Below, piece after piece: positions 34,907-47,181 of a stretch of 64,000 nucleotides of DNA. Source of the DNA: Haberlea rhodopensis (Eukaryota; Streptophyta; Magnoliopsida; Lamiales; Gesneriaceae); the NCBI GenBank assembly GCA_907163345.1, contig CAJQUN010000457.1:186001-250000 (forward strand), given 5' to 3'. The first letter of the stretch is position 1. Each line of letters starts with the position of its first letter. The position numbers were made by a program, and so were the translations under genes. The notes below the pieces were generated by a model. That model saw only the letters and a program-made list of their open reading frames with translations. It was not told the origin of the DNA and did not search any database.

Positions 34907-35707
34907 TCACCTTTCTTTGTAGTTTGGATCTAACTGAGAACCCACCCTGGTGGTCTTAGTAGGGTGGCCCAACTCAATTGTGAGAAATTCCTCCGCGGGA
35001 ACTACTCGTTCTTCAATTTCATCAAGCTTTTCTCGTTTCCTCTTACCATTATCTCCTCGTTCATCATCCCCCTTCTTCTGTCTCTTTTCCTGCCTCAACT
35101 CCTGCACATAACAATTCCTCGATGAACATTGATCTCCTTGTACTTGTCCAATTTCCTCACCTACTAGAAATTTCATCGTCAGGTGGTAAGTAGACGCCAC
35201 TGCCTAAAAAGCAGTTAAGATTGGTCGACCCAGAATTATGTTGTATGATGAATGAGCATCTACTATGAGAAAGTTGATCATCTTAGTCTTCGTCCTCGGT
35301 TCCTTGCCGAAGGTAATTGGCAAAGAAACTTGCCCCACCGGACTTAGCACCTCCCCTGCGAACCCATGAAGAGAAGTATTTACCCGCTGTATGGTTATGC
35401 TCCCAAATTCCATCAAAAAGCACATCGGCCAAACTTTCTGTATCCACAAAGATTCTCTGTACATTATAATTAGCAATTGTGGCGGAAATAACCAATGCGT
35501 CATCATGGGAGAATAGATCCCTTGCATATCTTCGGGCCCAAAAGCAATGGATGGCCCTACTGACGTGTTTTCCGGGGTAATTGACATCACCTGCAACATT
35601 CGAGCATAACTCTTTCTTGTCCGATTAGAATCTCCTCCTGATACTCTACCAGAGATCATGTGTATAGTTCCTCGGTTAGGAACATTGTTTGAGGCCACCT
35701 CTCCCAC
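34907..35707 (-). pseudogene. Gypsy aspartic protease region
   Basis: Fragments read FAGEVLSPVGQVSLPITFGK and SSYNIILGRPILTAF, and in a second frame FVDTESLADVLFDG, where the active-site DTG is altered to DTE. STYHLTMKFLVGEEIGQVQG follows, the typical bridge between protease and RT in Tat-type gypsy elements. Loss of the catalytic triad and a frameshift show it is inactive. Confidence 0.88.
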
Positions 35708-35762
35708 ATCTTGGACGTCATCCTCCTCTTGTCTATCTCCTCTTACTGCCCACGGTACTGGC

Positions 35763-36990
35763 TTAAGTGCTCATCTCCCCGATTAACATTATTCCGAGGA
35801 GGTGGATTATTGCAAATTGGTCCATCATGGGATTCTTGCCTGCCCCCGTATCTGCCAGTTCCTCTTCCTCAAATATATACTCCTTGAAATGCCCTTCCCG
35901 AAAATATCCACCACGACCTCTCTTCGGCCCCCTTTGATTCATGGCTACTTCTCGAGGTGGTCTTATCGGAAGATATTGCTCGAAACTTTCTTTCCGGATG
36001 TTCCAATTGTTTATCCTTCCAATTTTGTTCATTTCCTGACTTCACATCTTTTCTTTGTTTCGTCTTCTGAGCTTCTTCTAAGTTGATATATTTGGAGGCT
36101 CTCCCCAGCAACTCATCGTAATCAGAGGGTGGTTTTTAAGCTAAGGATCTCAGCCCTTGAGTAAAGGCGCTAATGGGTATCTCCATGTAACATGAGGGAC
36201 GTCGATACACGCTTGATTGAATCTCTTCAAGAAATCCTGAAGAGATTCCCAAATAGACTAAGGGTTGTTCTCTTGTAACTTCTGTTGCTCACGAATTGAT
36301 GTAAGAACATCGAGCTGAATTTCATGAACGAATCTATGATCTCCGATGGTAATTGATTAAACCACGACTGAGCAGCCCCACTAGGGTAGTTAGGAAAACC
36401 AGACACTTTACTCCATCTGTAAGTTGATGAATGAGCGAAACGTTCTCAAACCGTGATAAATATTCCTCAGGATCTGTACTGCCATCATAACTCCCCACAT
36501 TCAATGTTCGGAAGTTGGATGGTAAAGGATCACCGACAACTTCAGAAGCGAATGTCGTGCTCCTCCGCATTGGGTATATACACCCCTCCATCTTATTGCG
36601 CATATGCTGCATCTCATCTTTCAGATCCTCCATCTGAAGGTGCAAAGTTTTATCACTTTCTTCCCCCATCTGATTGGAGAGATCCTTAACCTCCTTCACA
36701 TCTTCCTTCTGCCCCTTTGAAGAAGCCAAATCTTCCCCTTTGAAGAAGCCAAATCTTCCCCATCTTTGGTTCTCTCTTGCTGGGGCGGGGTCATAAATTG
36801 ATTCATGACTTCCCCCGCAGTCTTTGCAATTACTTCAGTTAATTAATCCATAGCCATTCCCCTAGCAGGGTATGCTTGCGGAACGTTGTGAGATGATTCC
36901 ACATCATCCTCCTCTCCCTCCCGTATCGGGGACGAATATGAAGGGGGATTTGGTATAGACCCACTTGAACCTTGTCCACGGCCTTTACTT
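35763..36990 (-). pseudogene. Gypsy gag region
   Basis: 36334-36729 contains PLPSNFRTLNVGSYDGSTDP, EEYLSRFENVSLIHQ and GVKCLVFLTTLVG, a common gypsy gag core. The frame is lost after LINYHRRS. 35763-36111 has the basic C-terminal part (ASKYINLEEAQKTKQ). The N-terminal part, about 36770-36990, is readable with an in-frame stop. A direct duplication of about 21 bp (AGAAGCCAAATCTTCCCC) lies at 36721-36765. Confidence 0.85.
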
Positions 36991-37061
36991 CTAACAATAT
37001 CTCTTTTCTTTGATCTACAAGAGAAATTAATTTTCCTTCAACGCCTTAGCTCGAAAATTTT

Positions 37062-37076
37062 CCACAGACGGCGCCA
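37062..37076 (-). promoter_or_regulatory. Gypsy primer-binding region TGGCGCCGTCTGTGG
   Basis: The minus strand carries TGGCGCCGTCTGTGG immediately inside the LTR. This sequence is typical of plant Tat-type gypsy elements. Confidence 0.75.
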
Positions 37077-37077
37077 A

Positions 37078-37657
37078 TGATGTGATCCGTTATTTTAAAG
37101 TAAGTGCAACAAAAAATAGCGTAGAAGACACCACAATATTTTACGTGGAAAATCCTCAAGAATGAAGGAAAAACCACGATACCTTGTCCAGTATAAATTT
37201 TTCACTATAAAAATTGATATGTTACAGGACTTGAATACGAAATGCTAATAACAAGACTTTAAACAAGAATATTGAAAAATATGGGAAAAAATCGAACATA
37301 CTATATGTGCCCTCTTTGGAGTCTTTTTTCTTCTCAAAAGTCTAGCATTAATGAGACCCTAGGCACGTATTTATAGTGTTAATCCCGGTGGATGGTATGC
37401 GAGAAATCCGGAACATGATCTCTTTAATTACGGCGTCATTGATTCCATACTTATCCGAAAAATCAGCGCGCCAATGACGCAGTTCATCCGCACCCGTTAA
37501 TTTGTCAGTTATGTCCGGGTCTTATACTTTGACTAAAATCCGAGCATGGTTTAATGATATTTGGGTACCTTGTGCTCGGTATTCTGTCCTCAGCATATCT
37601 CGGTTCGGCAATTACGAAGGATTTTATCCGAGGAAACGGATTCATCACATGACATCA
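37078..37657 (-). repeat. Gypsy 5' LTR (right), 580 bp
   Basis: On the plus strand it starts TGATGTGATCC and ends TGACATCA, with TGATGT/ACATCA inverted termini. No partner LTR was found on the left. The right edge borders AT-rich host DNA. Confidence 0.7.
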
Positions 37658-39239
37658 AGTAATATTTAATTTTATTTTTTAAAAAATTGAATAAAACTAA
37701 TCAGTATTCAGTACTGCATTTAATGATTAATATCCAAAAATATACACTAATAAATATATTAATTAGAAAATATGGAATAATAATTTAAATAAGAAGTTTA
37801 ATAATATCTAAAAATGTTAAAATGTGTGCAAACAATTACAAATTTCATTATATGAACGTAGAAAAATGTAGTTTGGACAATAAAATTATTGAATTATTAA
37901 ATAAGAATATAATATTAATTTTTTTTAAAAAAAATGACGTGAAATAAGTAAATATAAGTGAATTTTTGTAAAAATGTGACATAATAAAAAATATTTTATT
38001 TCATATGAATAATAAACACAAGAGGAAAATTAAATTTTTCTTTTTTATTATTTTCCTTGAAACAAGTGCTGCCAAGAGTAGCTATTTATTTATTTATCGT
38101 TTTTTAACAGAAACTAAAATTATTTTAAAATAACAACTAATATAATAAATACAAGTTAATCATGGATAATGATCAAGAAAAACCTTTTAAAAAGCACACG
38201 AAAAAGATCTGAAGGGTAGTTGTATAACATCAAAAATGCTAAAACCTGACCGGGAGAATGCAATGACTTATTTATCGTTTTTGGATCAAAGGATTTATAT
38301 ATGTATCGAACCTCGAAATAGGAACAATATTAGAAGCAATCAAACTCTCATTTCTTGAAATTTTTATTAAATTTTTATTATAAGTTTTATATATAATATG
38401 TAAAATCAAATTAAGTATAATATGTTATTTTCACCGTAAAAATCATTCGATCTATATTAATCTCAAGTATCAACCGAATAAGCTATAGGTCTAAACTGAG
38501 CTTGATCATTTAATTTGAACTTAGTTATTATTAATATATTGAAATTTATTAAGTCCATTTACAATCTTTCTCCACTATTATTATTTAATATATTAATATA
38601 ATACTCTAATAATTAATATTAATAAAAATAATTCTTATATAACAGACTCCATGATAAAAAAAAAAAATGATAAAGTAATATGTTCATAGTATAATTCATG
38701 ATGTTAAAAATGCAATATATGTTATATATATATTGTTCTCATTGTAATTCTACAGTTTTAGTACAATAACTTTATTTTTTTTTATAATTTTAGTTTTTTT
38801 CGATGGAATACTGAAATGTTGTGAAAATTATAGTATTAATTAATACTAATAAGGTCAAATTGATTATTAATTTACAATAAGGGTTCGATCTAGCAAGAAC
38901 TAGATACATATAGCTATTTAATTGCTTTGTTATTTTGGTTAAACTGTATTTTTGTTTAGTGGTCGACTTCATTTGTTGTGCTTGATGCACTAAATCATGT
39001 TTTATAGTATAAGGGGTATTACGTTATTCGTCATATACTATTTATTTTTATTAATAAAATAGACGGCATGTTGCAACATTAATTTTTAAAAAAAAAATTA
39101 CAATTTTTCTATTATTATAGTACTTTATTATTTTCTATATTAAAAAAAAGGGAAAAATAAACAATTTTAGCAAACGCAGCAACGAAAGACCAGATTGCAG
39201 ATTAGATCTGGCCATTGCTTTCCCTTTCCCTTTCGCAAG
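37658..39239. other. AT-rich intergenic spacer
   Basis: Strongly AT-rich with no supported gene or recognisable element. The last part before about 39240 should contain the promoter of the plus-strand HRGP-family gene. I could not identify a clear TATA box. Confidence 0.5.
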
Positions 39240-42200
39240 CATAAAAGCGCACACAGTCTTTTTCCTACTCCACACTAGCTGATTTTCGCTCAATTTTTGC
39301 AGATCTCTTATCTTCACTGAGCCCATTTGTTCTTCCTATTAGCAGGATTCCTTGAAATGTAGTTATTGCTCTTTTCAGGTACAGTATTTCTACATTATTT
39401 TACTTTACTGTTTTTTTTATTGCTTGTTTATCATTTTGGTGATTTCTTTTACATGTATTTTTTGTTCTTGATGTTATTTTATGGGGTTTGGTTTTCAGTT
39501 CTAGTTTGTAGTTGCAATTTTGTGGGTGTTTTCTTGTTATGTTGTTCCTTCCTTCGGATTTAGTGGTACTGTGACCCAATAATTTAGTTGGGGGGACTGT
39601 TTGAGGTAGACATTTTATCTATTTATAGAAAATGGAGTTTACATCTGTAGAAAATTTGCATGTATGTTCATTTGAAAGACCACCACTCGCTCACTGGTCC
39701 ACCAAAGTTGGGTGTTGTTGAGAATCTTCCTAAAAAAATTTATTTTGTGTATTTTCGTGGGGCCATTTTTGTGTTCATGCGTTTTTAAATGCTACTTTTT
39801 TTGGTAACAAGTGAAAATTGTGTATTTTTATTTGTTGCAAGAACTGACAAACACAGAGGACAATTTCCAAGATCGGTGATGGGAGGGAATGGGAGGTATC
39901 TGAGTGAAACTATCAGTTGTAATAATAATATATAAAATATAAATTATATCGTGTTATTATATTTAAAATAAGATTTAGGGAGTTGGTATTGCATACCACT
40001 TGTAGTTGACTCCTTATGTTTGCAAAATATAGAAGTGGTGTTGAAAGATATATATATTTTTCATTTTTCATGTGCTTATTTATCAACAAAATTAAATTGA
40101 TCCGCGTAGAACGTGGTTGAAAGAAAGAATTTTTACTGGCTTGTAGCTTATTTACATGAACTGCATTAACAGCTATCTCAATTTGTATTCGCTAGCCGTA
40201 TGCATATTATTTATACAAGTGATCGTTGAGGCAGTCTACCGTTATTATATGTTGAATAAACTGTTCTTTTTTCATCCAATTTCAAAGCAAACCGTTTACA
40301 CATGTAAGCATCTATCTGAAGTGTGATTTACACATTATTTTAGTTTTGGTTCTTGAAAACTTTTTCAGGTGGCAGAAGGAAGGTAAAGAGTTGAAAAAGC
40401 GCTCTTTGTTAGTTATTAGGTGGTGCCAGCTGCCAATAAACTCTGGTGATTACAAGTCTGGAGTTTTAGCGTGTTGGAGTCTACACACCGACTTGTTTAT
40501 GGAGTTAGAGCAGAATCGATATCTGCTGCAGCAGCAACCACCAACACCTCGGGTATGTTGCTTTATGAATCTACAAGATTCTACTTTTCATTATAATCAC
40601 TTGCATTCTCGTGCAGAAAGAAGTGTCCACACAGTCCTCTTCATGTGAGATTTGTGTGGTGAGCTTATCCGTTTATCTTTTGAATGATTTCTCTCTAGTT
40701 TATATGTGAAACTTTGAGATTAAAGAAGAATCTGATGACCTCAGAGTGAATTTTTTTTAAACTTAACCAAAAAAAACTACAATGATATAAAGTATCGTCT
40801 CTTGCGAGCTGTAGATTTACTATCAAAGACCTTTTTCTTATTACTCTTTCTGGGCCACAATCACACATGTGGGTCAAGTCCGAAAATTTGGTTGAGGTGG
40901 TCCACACCCCAAAAAATAGGCAGCACTCATCCTCTTGTACGATGGTTAGCATTTAAAACACTATCGTATATTGGTATTTATTATTTATTTGAATCCTCAA
41001 TGGTCTTGCATCCTTCCTATGTCCATTTTAGTGGTATAGTTCAGGATTATATCTCTTTCATGCTGCCTCACTAAATTTCAAAGACATGGAGTTCATCATA
41101 AATTCTTTGATTCGAATTGTTTCTTTTACCAAGATCAACTGCATTCCTACTTTGGATGATTAAATTTTTTTCTGAACTGGCTTTCAAGAACTGAAAACAT
41201 GATTTGCCACACTAAGTGTTAATTTGCATGCCTTGATTCAGTAATCTCTCAATCCATTTGGACTCAAGTTGATAGCCAAGTGAAACATAGAATATCACAA
41301 GTTCTACGCCATCTGCACGTCGTATGTATGGCAAAAGCTTAAAAGTTTATAAATATACAACTCAATGTACCCTGCTGGTCTTTCCCTTGAATATGAACAT
41401 TTTATGTTGTGTTATAGTGGAAATGCAAAATGGGGAAAATGGGTTTGTAGCCAGAACATCTGCTGTATGCTAGACGCAGTTGAGAAAGGTTTTATTTTAC
41501 CTGAATGATGTACTCACTGTGTATACATGCACTTTGCACGTGCAAATATGCAATCGTGTACCCAGACTTATGGTTTTCTATATTCAATATGAAATTCTTT
41601 TCCTATAAAAACTCTGATGTAAAATAACGATCACTCATTGAATATTTTCCTTCATCTAATAATATACTAGTAATCATTTTCATTCTCGATTAAGTCTTAC
41701 TTAATTGTGTGACATAATAGATGGTATGATGGGCTGCTTGGGCTGACAATATTTTTTTTTGACAGTTAAAGAGATGGGGAGGTTGTTTGGGTGGACTATC
41801 TTGTTTTCGCAAACAAAAAGGAGGAACGCGTATTGTACCTGCTTCTCGAATTCCTGAAACAAACGTTTTATCAAATCAGCCAAATGGACATCAACCTGGT
41901 GGATTGCCTAATCAGACTACTGGACTTGCTCTATCACTTTTAGCTCCACCATCTTCACCTGCTTCTTTTTCAAATTCTGCACTCCCGTCTACTGTTCAGT
42001 CGCCGAACTGTTTCTTGTCTGCCAATTCACCGAGAGGCCCTTCTTCTACTATGTTTGTTACAGGTCCATATGCACATGAGACACAACTGGTATCTCCTCC
42101 AGTATTTTCAACTTTCACGACTGAGCCATCTACAGCTCCATTAACACCCCCACCAGAGTTGGCACATTTAACTACTCCATCTTCCCCTGACGTGCCCTAT

Positions 42201-43900
42201 GCTCATTTCTTTTCATCCTCTGCCAAAATAAGAAGCACTGATAAGACCAATTATTCTACGGCAAATGATATGCAAGCAACTTATGCACTCTATCCTGGAA
42301 GTCCAGCTACCACTCTCAGATCACATGTTTCGAGGACTTCTCGTGATCGTTTATCATCATCTTTTAACGAAATGGAATTTGCCCCTCAATGGGATCCTTC
42401 AATTCCTTCACAAGAACCTTCATATGCAAATGCAGAGTCGGGCAGGTTTATTGGGCTTCAGGCAGCTGGTGTCTCTAAGCCACGTCAAGATTCCAATTTC
42501 TTCTGTCCAGAAACATTTGCCCAGTTCTACCTGGACCAGTCATCATTTTCTCATTCTGGTGGTAGGCTAAGTATCTCAAGAGAAACGGATGCTTATGCAA
42601 ATGGTGGGAATGGACATCAGATTAGGCTGAACAAAACTTGCAAAGCGCCCGACAATGAAGAACTGGAAGCTTACAGGGCATCCTTTGGCTTCAGTGCTGA
42701 TGAGATCATCACGACAACAAATTACGTCGAGATTTCTGACGTATCAGAGGAATCCTTTAGCATGACACCTTTTACCTTGAGTAAGCCTGTTGAAGAGGAA
42801 CATATTTTAGCTGTAATGGAAAAGAGTGCACAAGTAGGTGAAAGACCAGAAGACTTTCCTAGTCCACAGATCAGTAAAGCTGGACTGAATTGCACAGATG
42901 GAGTGCATTCTAAAGTGCCAGGTTCATATAATAGTTTCATTGACCGTTCTTTTAAAGTTTGAAACATTTGAAAGTGTTAAATCCTTCTTATGGTGCTCTA
43001 ACCACTAACTTGTGATACAATTCGTGGTCTTCCCTAAAACGCCAGAAATATTTGATTTATATTTGGTTTCTGAAAATCATTTTCTGGGAAAGGGAGACAT
43101 TTTCTATTGTACATGCACGTCATGCAGGATTTTATTGATTGTTTATTTTTTTAAATATTTCGTGGGGTATTCGTCAATTGAAAATATAGTTTATTGGGTT
43201 AAAAAATAAAATAATAGCTTGAGTTTTATGGAGTGGTGAAAAGCTGAATTGGAAATAATGATCGTATAGGAAAAACTGAGAATCCAAATGAGATGATCGG
43301 TGAAAGGAATTGTGAATAAGGTGGAAATGGATTGCTTTTATCTCCAGGAAAATGAAACTAATTATGGTGTTATATTTTTAACTTGTTGATTGTCGAGTTT
43401 GGTAAGAAAATTTGGGTGTGTATGTTTTACTGTATGCTGGATTCTTGGTTCGACGATTGAGTGACGTTAATTTTTGTTAAACCTCCAGAGGAAGTCCAGA
43501 AACAGAAGCGATTTGGAGACGTGTCTGGACGGAGATTACCCAGCAGCCAAATCCTTAGTGATGATGATGATATATTCTCTAAGACAGGCGCTTCTAGAAT
43601 TGGCTGGAAACACCATTTTGGTTCATCAAACTCTGATGCAGAAATTGAGTACAGGAGAGGGCGAAGCCTGAGAGAAGGTCGTAGCCGCAGAGGAAACTTA
43701 GATTATTTGCATGGCCTGGCATGACTAGTATGTACTTGTATGTATTTGAAGCCGTTGAGTTTAGTCCTAATGTGAGTTTCCTTTACTAAAAATGTAACCT
43801 TTGAATGTCTTGATCATCCTTGTGTCCTTGACGTGTCTGTGCATGTAATATATAACTTGGAATAGAGGATGAAACTTGTGCTTGTAAATTTTTAAGAATA
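39240..43900 (+). CDS. Hydroxyproline-rich glycoprotein family protein (At5g52430/At4g25620-like)
   Basis: Modelled coding exons are 40499-40552, 41766-42921 and 43489-43724 (481 aa). A 5' UTR exon probably lies at about 39240-39379, before a GT at 39380, with a further UTR part from about 40370. The protein starts MELEQNRYLLQQQ, then LKRWGGCLGGLSCFRKQKGG and IVPASRIPE. A Pro/Ser-rich core (residues about 75-170) follows with LLAPPSSPASF, SPRGPSSTMFVTGPYAHETQ and PPPELAHLTTPSSPDVP. C-terminal blocks DEIITTTNYVEISDVSEES and GSSNSDAEIEYRRGRSLREG are conserved in this plant family. No signal peptide is seen, so the family name should not be taken as proof of a wall protein. Its function is unknown. 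The donor at 42921 is inferred from phase; if that intron is retained the frame stops at 42962. Confidence 0.8.
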
Positions 43901-44106
43901 TGCTTGGAATTAAATGCTACCTGAACTGGATTACCATGTCATATTTTGGTTCTAGGTGTGGTTTATACACATAAGCATATATATTTTTGTTAAGTTTGAG
44001 TCAAGTAGGTAACTATTTTTGAGATAAAAGTCGAGATTGTTCATCTTTAGAGTGGTGAAAAATTGAATCGAAATAATATTTTATTCTGATATAATTATAT
44101 TTTTAT
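43901..44106. other. Spacer between the HRGP-family gene and a Copia element
   Basis: AT-rich, no gene seen. The target sequence of the downstream Copia insertion (TTTAT at 44102-44106) lies at its end. Confidence 0.5.
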
Positions 44107-44639
44107 TGTTTTCAAAATGTGTCATTTCACACTATCGGTCAAATTGTAGGCTTGTTTAAACAAAGAAAAGAGTTCTTGAATGTTTTCTTGAGAGAGTTAG
44201 AGAAGTTGTTCTCTTGGTTATACTCGGGGTCGGGTTTGTGAGAGATTGAATGTTTTGTAAACACTTGTAAAGATTTCTTTATTTAATATAAAGATTTGCA
44301 GCAGCTTCGTGGATGTAGCCTATATTGGGTGAACCACGTAAAATTGTGTTCTTGTTGATTATTTTATTCAGCATTTTTGGTGTTTATTCTCATCATTACT
44401 CAATTGCTTCGGTCCATCCCTAACAACTGGTATCAGAGCCAAAGTCATTTTTTGTTGGGTGGAGCTTTGATGGGGTAGGTGAATACGTATTGACTATGGA
44501 GGTTCTGTCTAGGAAAATCGGTATTTAAGTGGGACCAATGTAACTCACCTATTTCCTGAGAATCTTGAAGTCCTGTCTAGAAAAGATCGAGTTTATCTCT
44601 TTCCTGTGAGCTTAAGTAATGTGTATTATCCAGGTCTAT

Positions 44640-45290
44640 TGTTTCATCAAAGTATTAGAAGCGATGGCTGGAGAAGCGGATTGGGACCTGAAATCAACAA
44701 GTTTGACATCACAGATTTTACGTTCTGGCGACTATAGATTAAAGATTATCTGTATGGCAAGAAGTTGCATCAACATCTGTCAGGAAAGAAACCGGAAAAG
44801 ATGAAGGATGATGAGTGAGAGATCCTTGACCGACAGGTGTTAGGTGTAATTCGCTTAACACTAACAAAGAACGTGACACATAATGTGGTAGAGGTAAAAA
44901 CCACAGAGGAAATGATGTCCATTCTTTTGGACATATATGGGAAGCCATCAGTAAATAACAAGGTGCATCTCGTGAAAAAATTATTCAACATGAAGATAGG
45001 AGAATGTGCTTCTGTGGCGGCACATATCAATGAGTTCAACACTATTGTTTCTCAGTTAACATAATTTGAAATCAATTTTGATGATGATGTTCGTGCACTT
45101 ATTCTTTTGGCATCTCTACCAAATGCTTGGGAACCAATGTAGGCAGCGGTTAGCAATTCTGTTGGCAAATGAAAATTACAATTCAATGATGTCAGAGATC
45201 GAGTTCTTGCTGAAGAAGCTCGCAGGATGGATTCAGGTGAAAAAACATCATCGAGTTATGTTCTAAATGTCAAGAGCAAAGGCAGGGGCA
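44640..45290 (+). pseudogene. Copia gag remnant
   Basis: Broken pieces include DRQVLGVIRLTLTKNV-like sequence, TTEEMMSILLDIYGKPSVNN and MKIGECASVAAHINEFNTIV. These match the Tnt1-type gag core. A stop interrupts just after IVSQLT (45062), and further shifts follow in the zinc-knuckle region. Confidence 0.85.
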
Positions 45291-45399
45291 GGAGTGCCGA
45301 AAGGAGTTCTAACCAATGGCGCAGTAGGTCCAAGTCAAGATACATTTGAGAAGAAGTTAAAATGTGGAGCTGTGGCAAGACTGACCATTTAAAAATAAC

Positions 45400-46680
45400 T
45401 GCAGATCGATAAAAACAATGCTAATGTTGTGACTGAGGAGGTACATGATGCTTTATCACTATCCATGTAAAGTCTGGTTGATTCCTATATTATGGACTCA
45501 TGAGCTTCGTTTCATACCACTGGTGATTGCGATGAATTCTATAATTACATCGCTGGGGATTATGGAAAAGTTTTTCTAGCAGATTGGAAACCTTTTGGAA
45601 ATAGTCGGTATGTGTGATGTATGTCTGAAGATGTCAAATGGATCATTGTGGAAAATCTACGAAGTAAGACATGTACCAGGACTAACAAAAAAATCTTGTC
45701 TCGATGGGACAACTTGATGAGGCCTTAATATGACATTTTGTAATGGTTCCTGGAAAGCGAGCAAAGGAGCCATGATTGTTGCTCGAGGAAAGAAAATTGG
45801 AACCCTTTATATGACTTGTTGTAGATATACATTAGCAGATGTGGATGCTAGAGCTGATTCAATACTTGGGCATATGAGTGAGAAGGGAATGAAGTTATTG
45901 TTGTCAAATGAGAAGCTACTAGAGTAAAGTCTGTTGAACACAAGCTATGCGAAGTTGTATATTTGGAAAGCAGAAGAAGATGAGCTTTTCAAAAGGTGGT
46001 AGAGAATCAAAAGCATCAAAATTTGAGTTGGTTCATACTGATGTATGTGGACCATCTCATGTGACATCCTTATAGGCTCAAGATACTATGTCACATTCAT
46101 CATTCGAATAGGAACGTATGGGTTTATTTTCTGAAAAAATAAATATGATGTTTATGAAATCTTTTAGAGTGGAAAGTCATGGTAGAAAATGAGACTAGCT
46201 TGAAGGTGAAGTGCTTACGATCTGAAAATAGAGGAGAATATGAAGATGTTAAGTTCAAAAGTATTGTACACAGAACGAGATCAAGATGTAGAAAACCATT
46301 CCTGGTACACCTCCACAGAATGTTATAGCTGAAAGGATGAACATAACCCTATATCAACGTGCCAGGAGCATGTGTTTGCATGCTGAATTACTACAATCAT
46401 TTTCTGCTGATGCAGTTAATACTGCAACATAACTGATCAACCGAGGAGCTTCGGTAGAGAGAAGAGGTCTGTAGCGGCAGAGAAGTAAACATTTCTTTCT
46501 TTAAAGTGTTTGGATGTTTATCCTAAGTTCATATTGATTCAGCTAGCACAACAAAACTTGATCCGAAATCCAAGAAATGTTTCTTTATCGGTTATGGAGA
46601 TAACGAGTTTGATTATCGATCATTCAGAGCAGAGATATAATCTTTAATGAGTGAGTAATGTATAAGGACAAATCAAACAT
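45400..46680 (+). pseudogene. Copia protease and integrase remnant
   Basis: Readable parts are a GAG-pre-integrase-like segment (45730-45927), a broken first core motif around ELVHTDVCGP (46020-46055), and PGTPPQNVIAERMN with the last catalytic glutamate (46300-46340). LINRGAS follows. Many stops are present. Confidence 0.8.
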
Positions 46681-46876
46681 TGAAGCTGGAGATGAATGTC
46701 CTAAAGTCAAGAAGACAAATGAGTTGCCATTGATAGATTTCCATGTGAATGAGCTGAAAATTGATAATCAGGAAGATGAAGAGGCTATTGCACAAGGTGG
46801 ACCCACAAACTCTGGTGAATGAACTCTGGTGAATGAACTCGTGAAGTAGCCACAAGGTTTTGAAGTATATGGTTTA

Positions 46877-47181
46877 TGTTTTGAGTCCCAGTAATTGTTT
46901 AGTATTTTTACTTATGTTTTAAATTACCGGGGTATGCCCTAAGTATCTGTATTTTTAAGTATTACTTTACTGAGAAATTACATGTAATGCTTATGCGATG
47001 AATATCATGTTAGATGTAAAACTGGAAATACATATTTTCACTATTTGGAAATATTTTAGAAACAAACTGCGAAAAATTTTGAGGGTCGCTTTTTGAAAGT
47101 TTTTAACTAAATCTTCCGCTGTTTACGTTAATATAACAATCGTGTGTTAATTAAACCTCTGATTAGGACCAGGCCCTCACA
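46877..47181. mobile_element. 305-bp solo-LTR-like insertion in Copia RT
   Basis: On the minus strand it begins TGTGAGGGCCTGGTCC and ends CTCAAAACA, so it has TG...CA ends. The flanks are GTTTA (46872-46876) and GTTTC (47182-47186). It separates the RT parts QPQGFEVY and KKFDEFLGNNGF. The length is that of a short LTR and no coding sequence is present. Confidence 0.6.

Larger units (their letters stand above)
8805..37657 (-). mobile_element. Outer Ty3/gypsy (Tat-like) retrotransposon, split and 3'-truncated
   Basis: Minus-strand order from right to left is LTR (37078-37657), PBS-like TGGCGCCGTCTGTGG (37062-37076), gag, protease, RT start, then a 21.7-kb Copia insertion. After the insertion come RT, RNase H, integrase, tandem repeats and the antisense ORF. 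The RT frame is cut in the motif LLKAGH: the codons before it are at 34711-34782 and those after it at 13046 downward. The bases GCAGGCCA occur on both sides of the insertion. No left LTR is found, so the element is truncated near 8805. Frameshifts and stops throughout show age. Confidence 0.88.

Noticed and set aside
39366..39563. 65-aa hydrophobic plus-strand ORF
   Set aside because: Its composition follows from T-rich intronic sequence directly after a probable 5' UTR donor.
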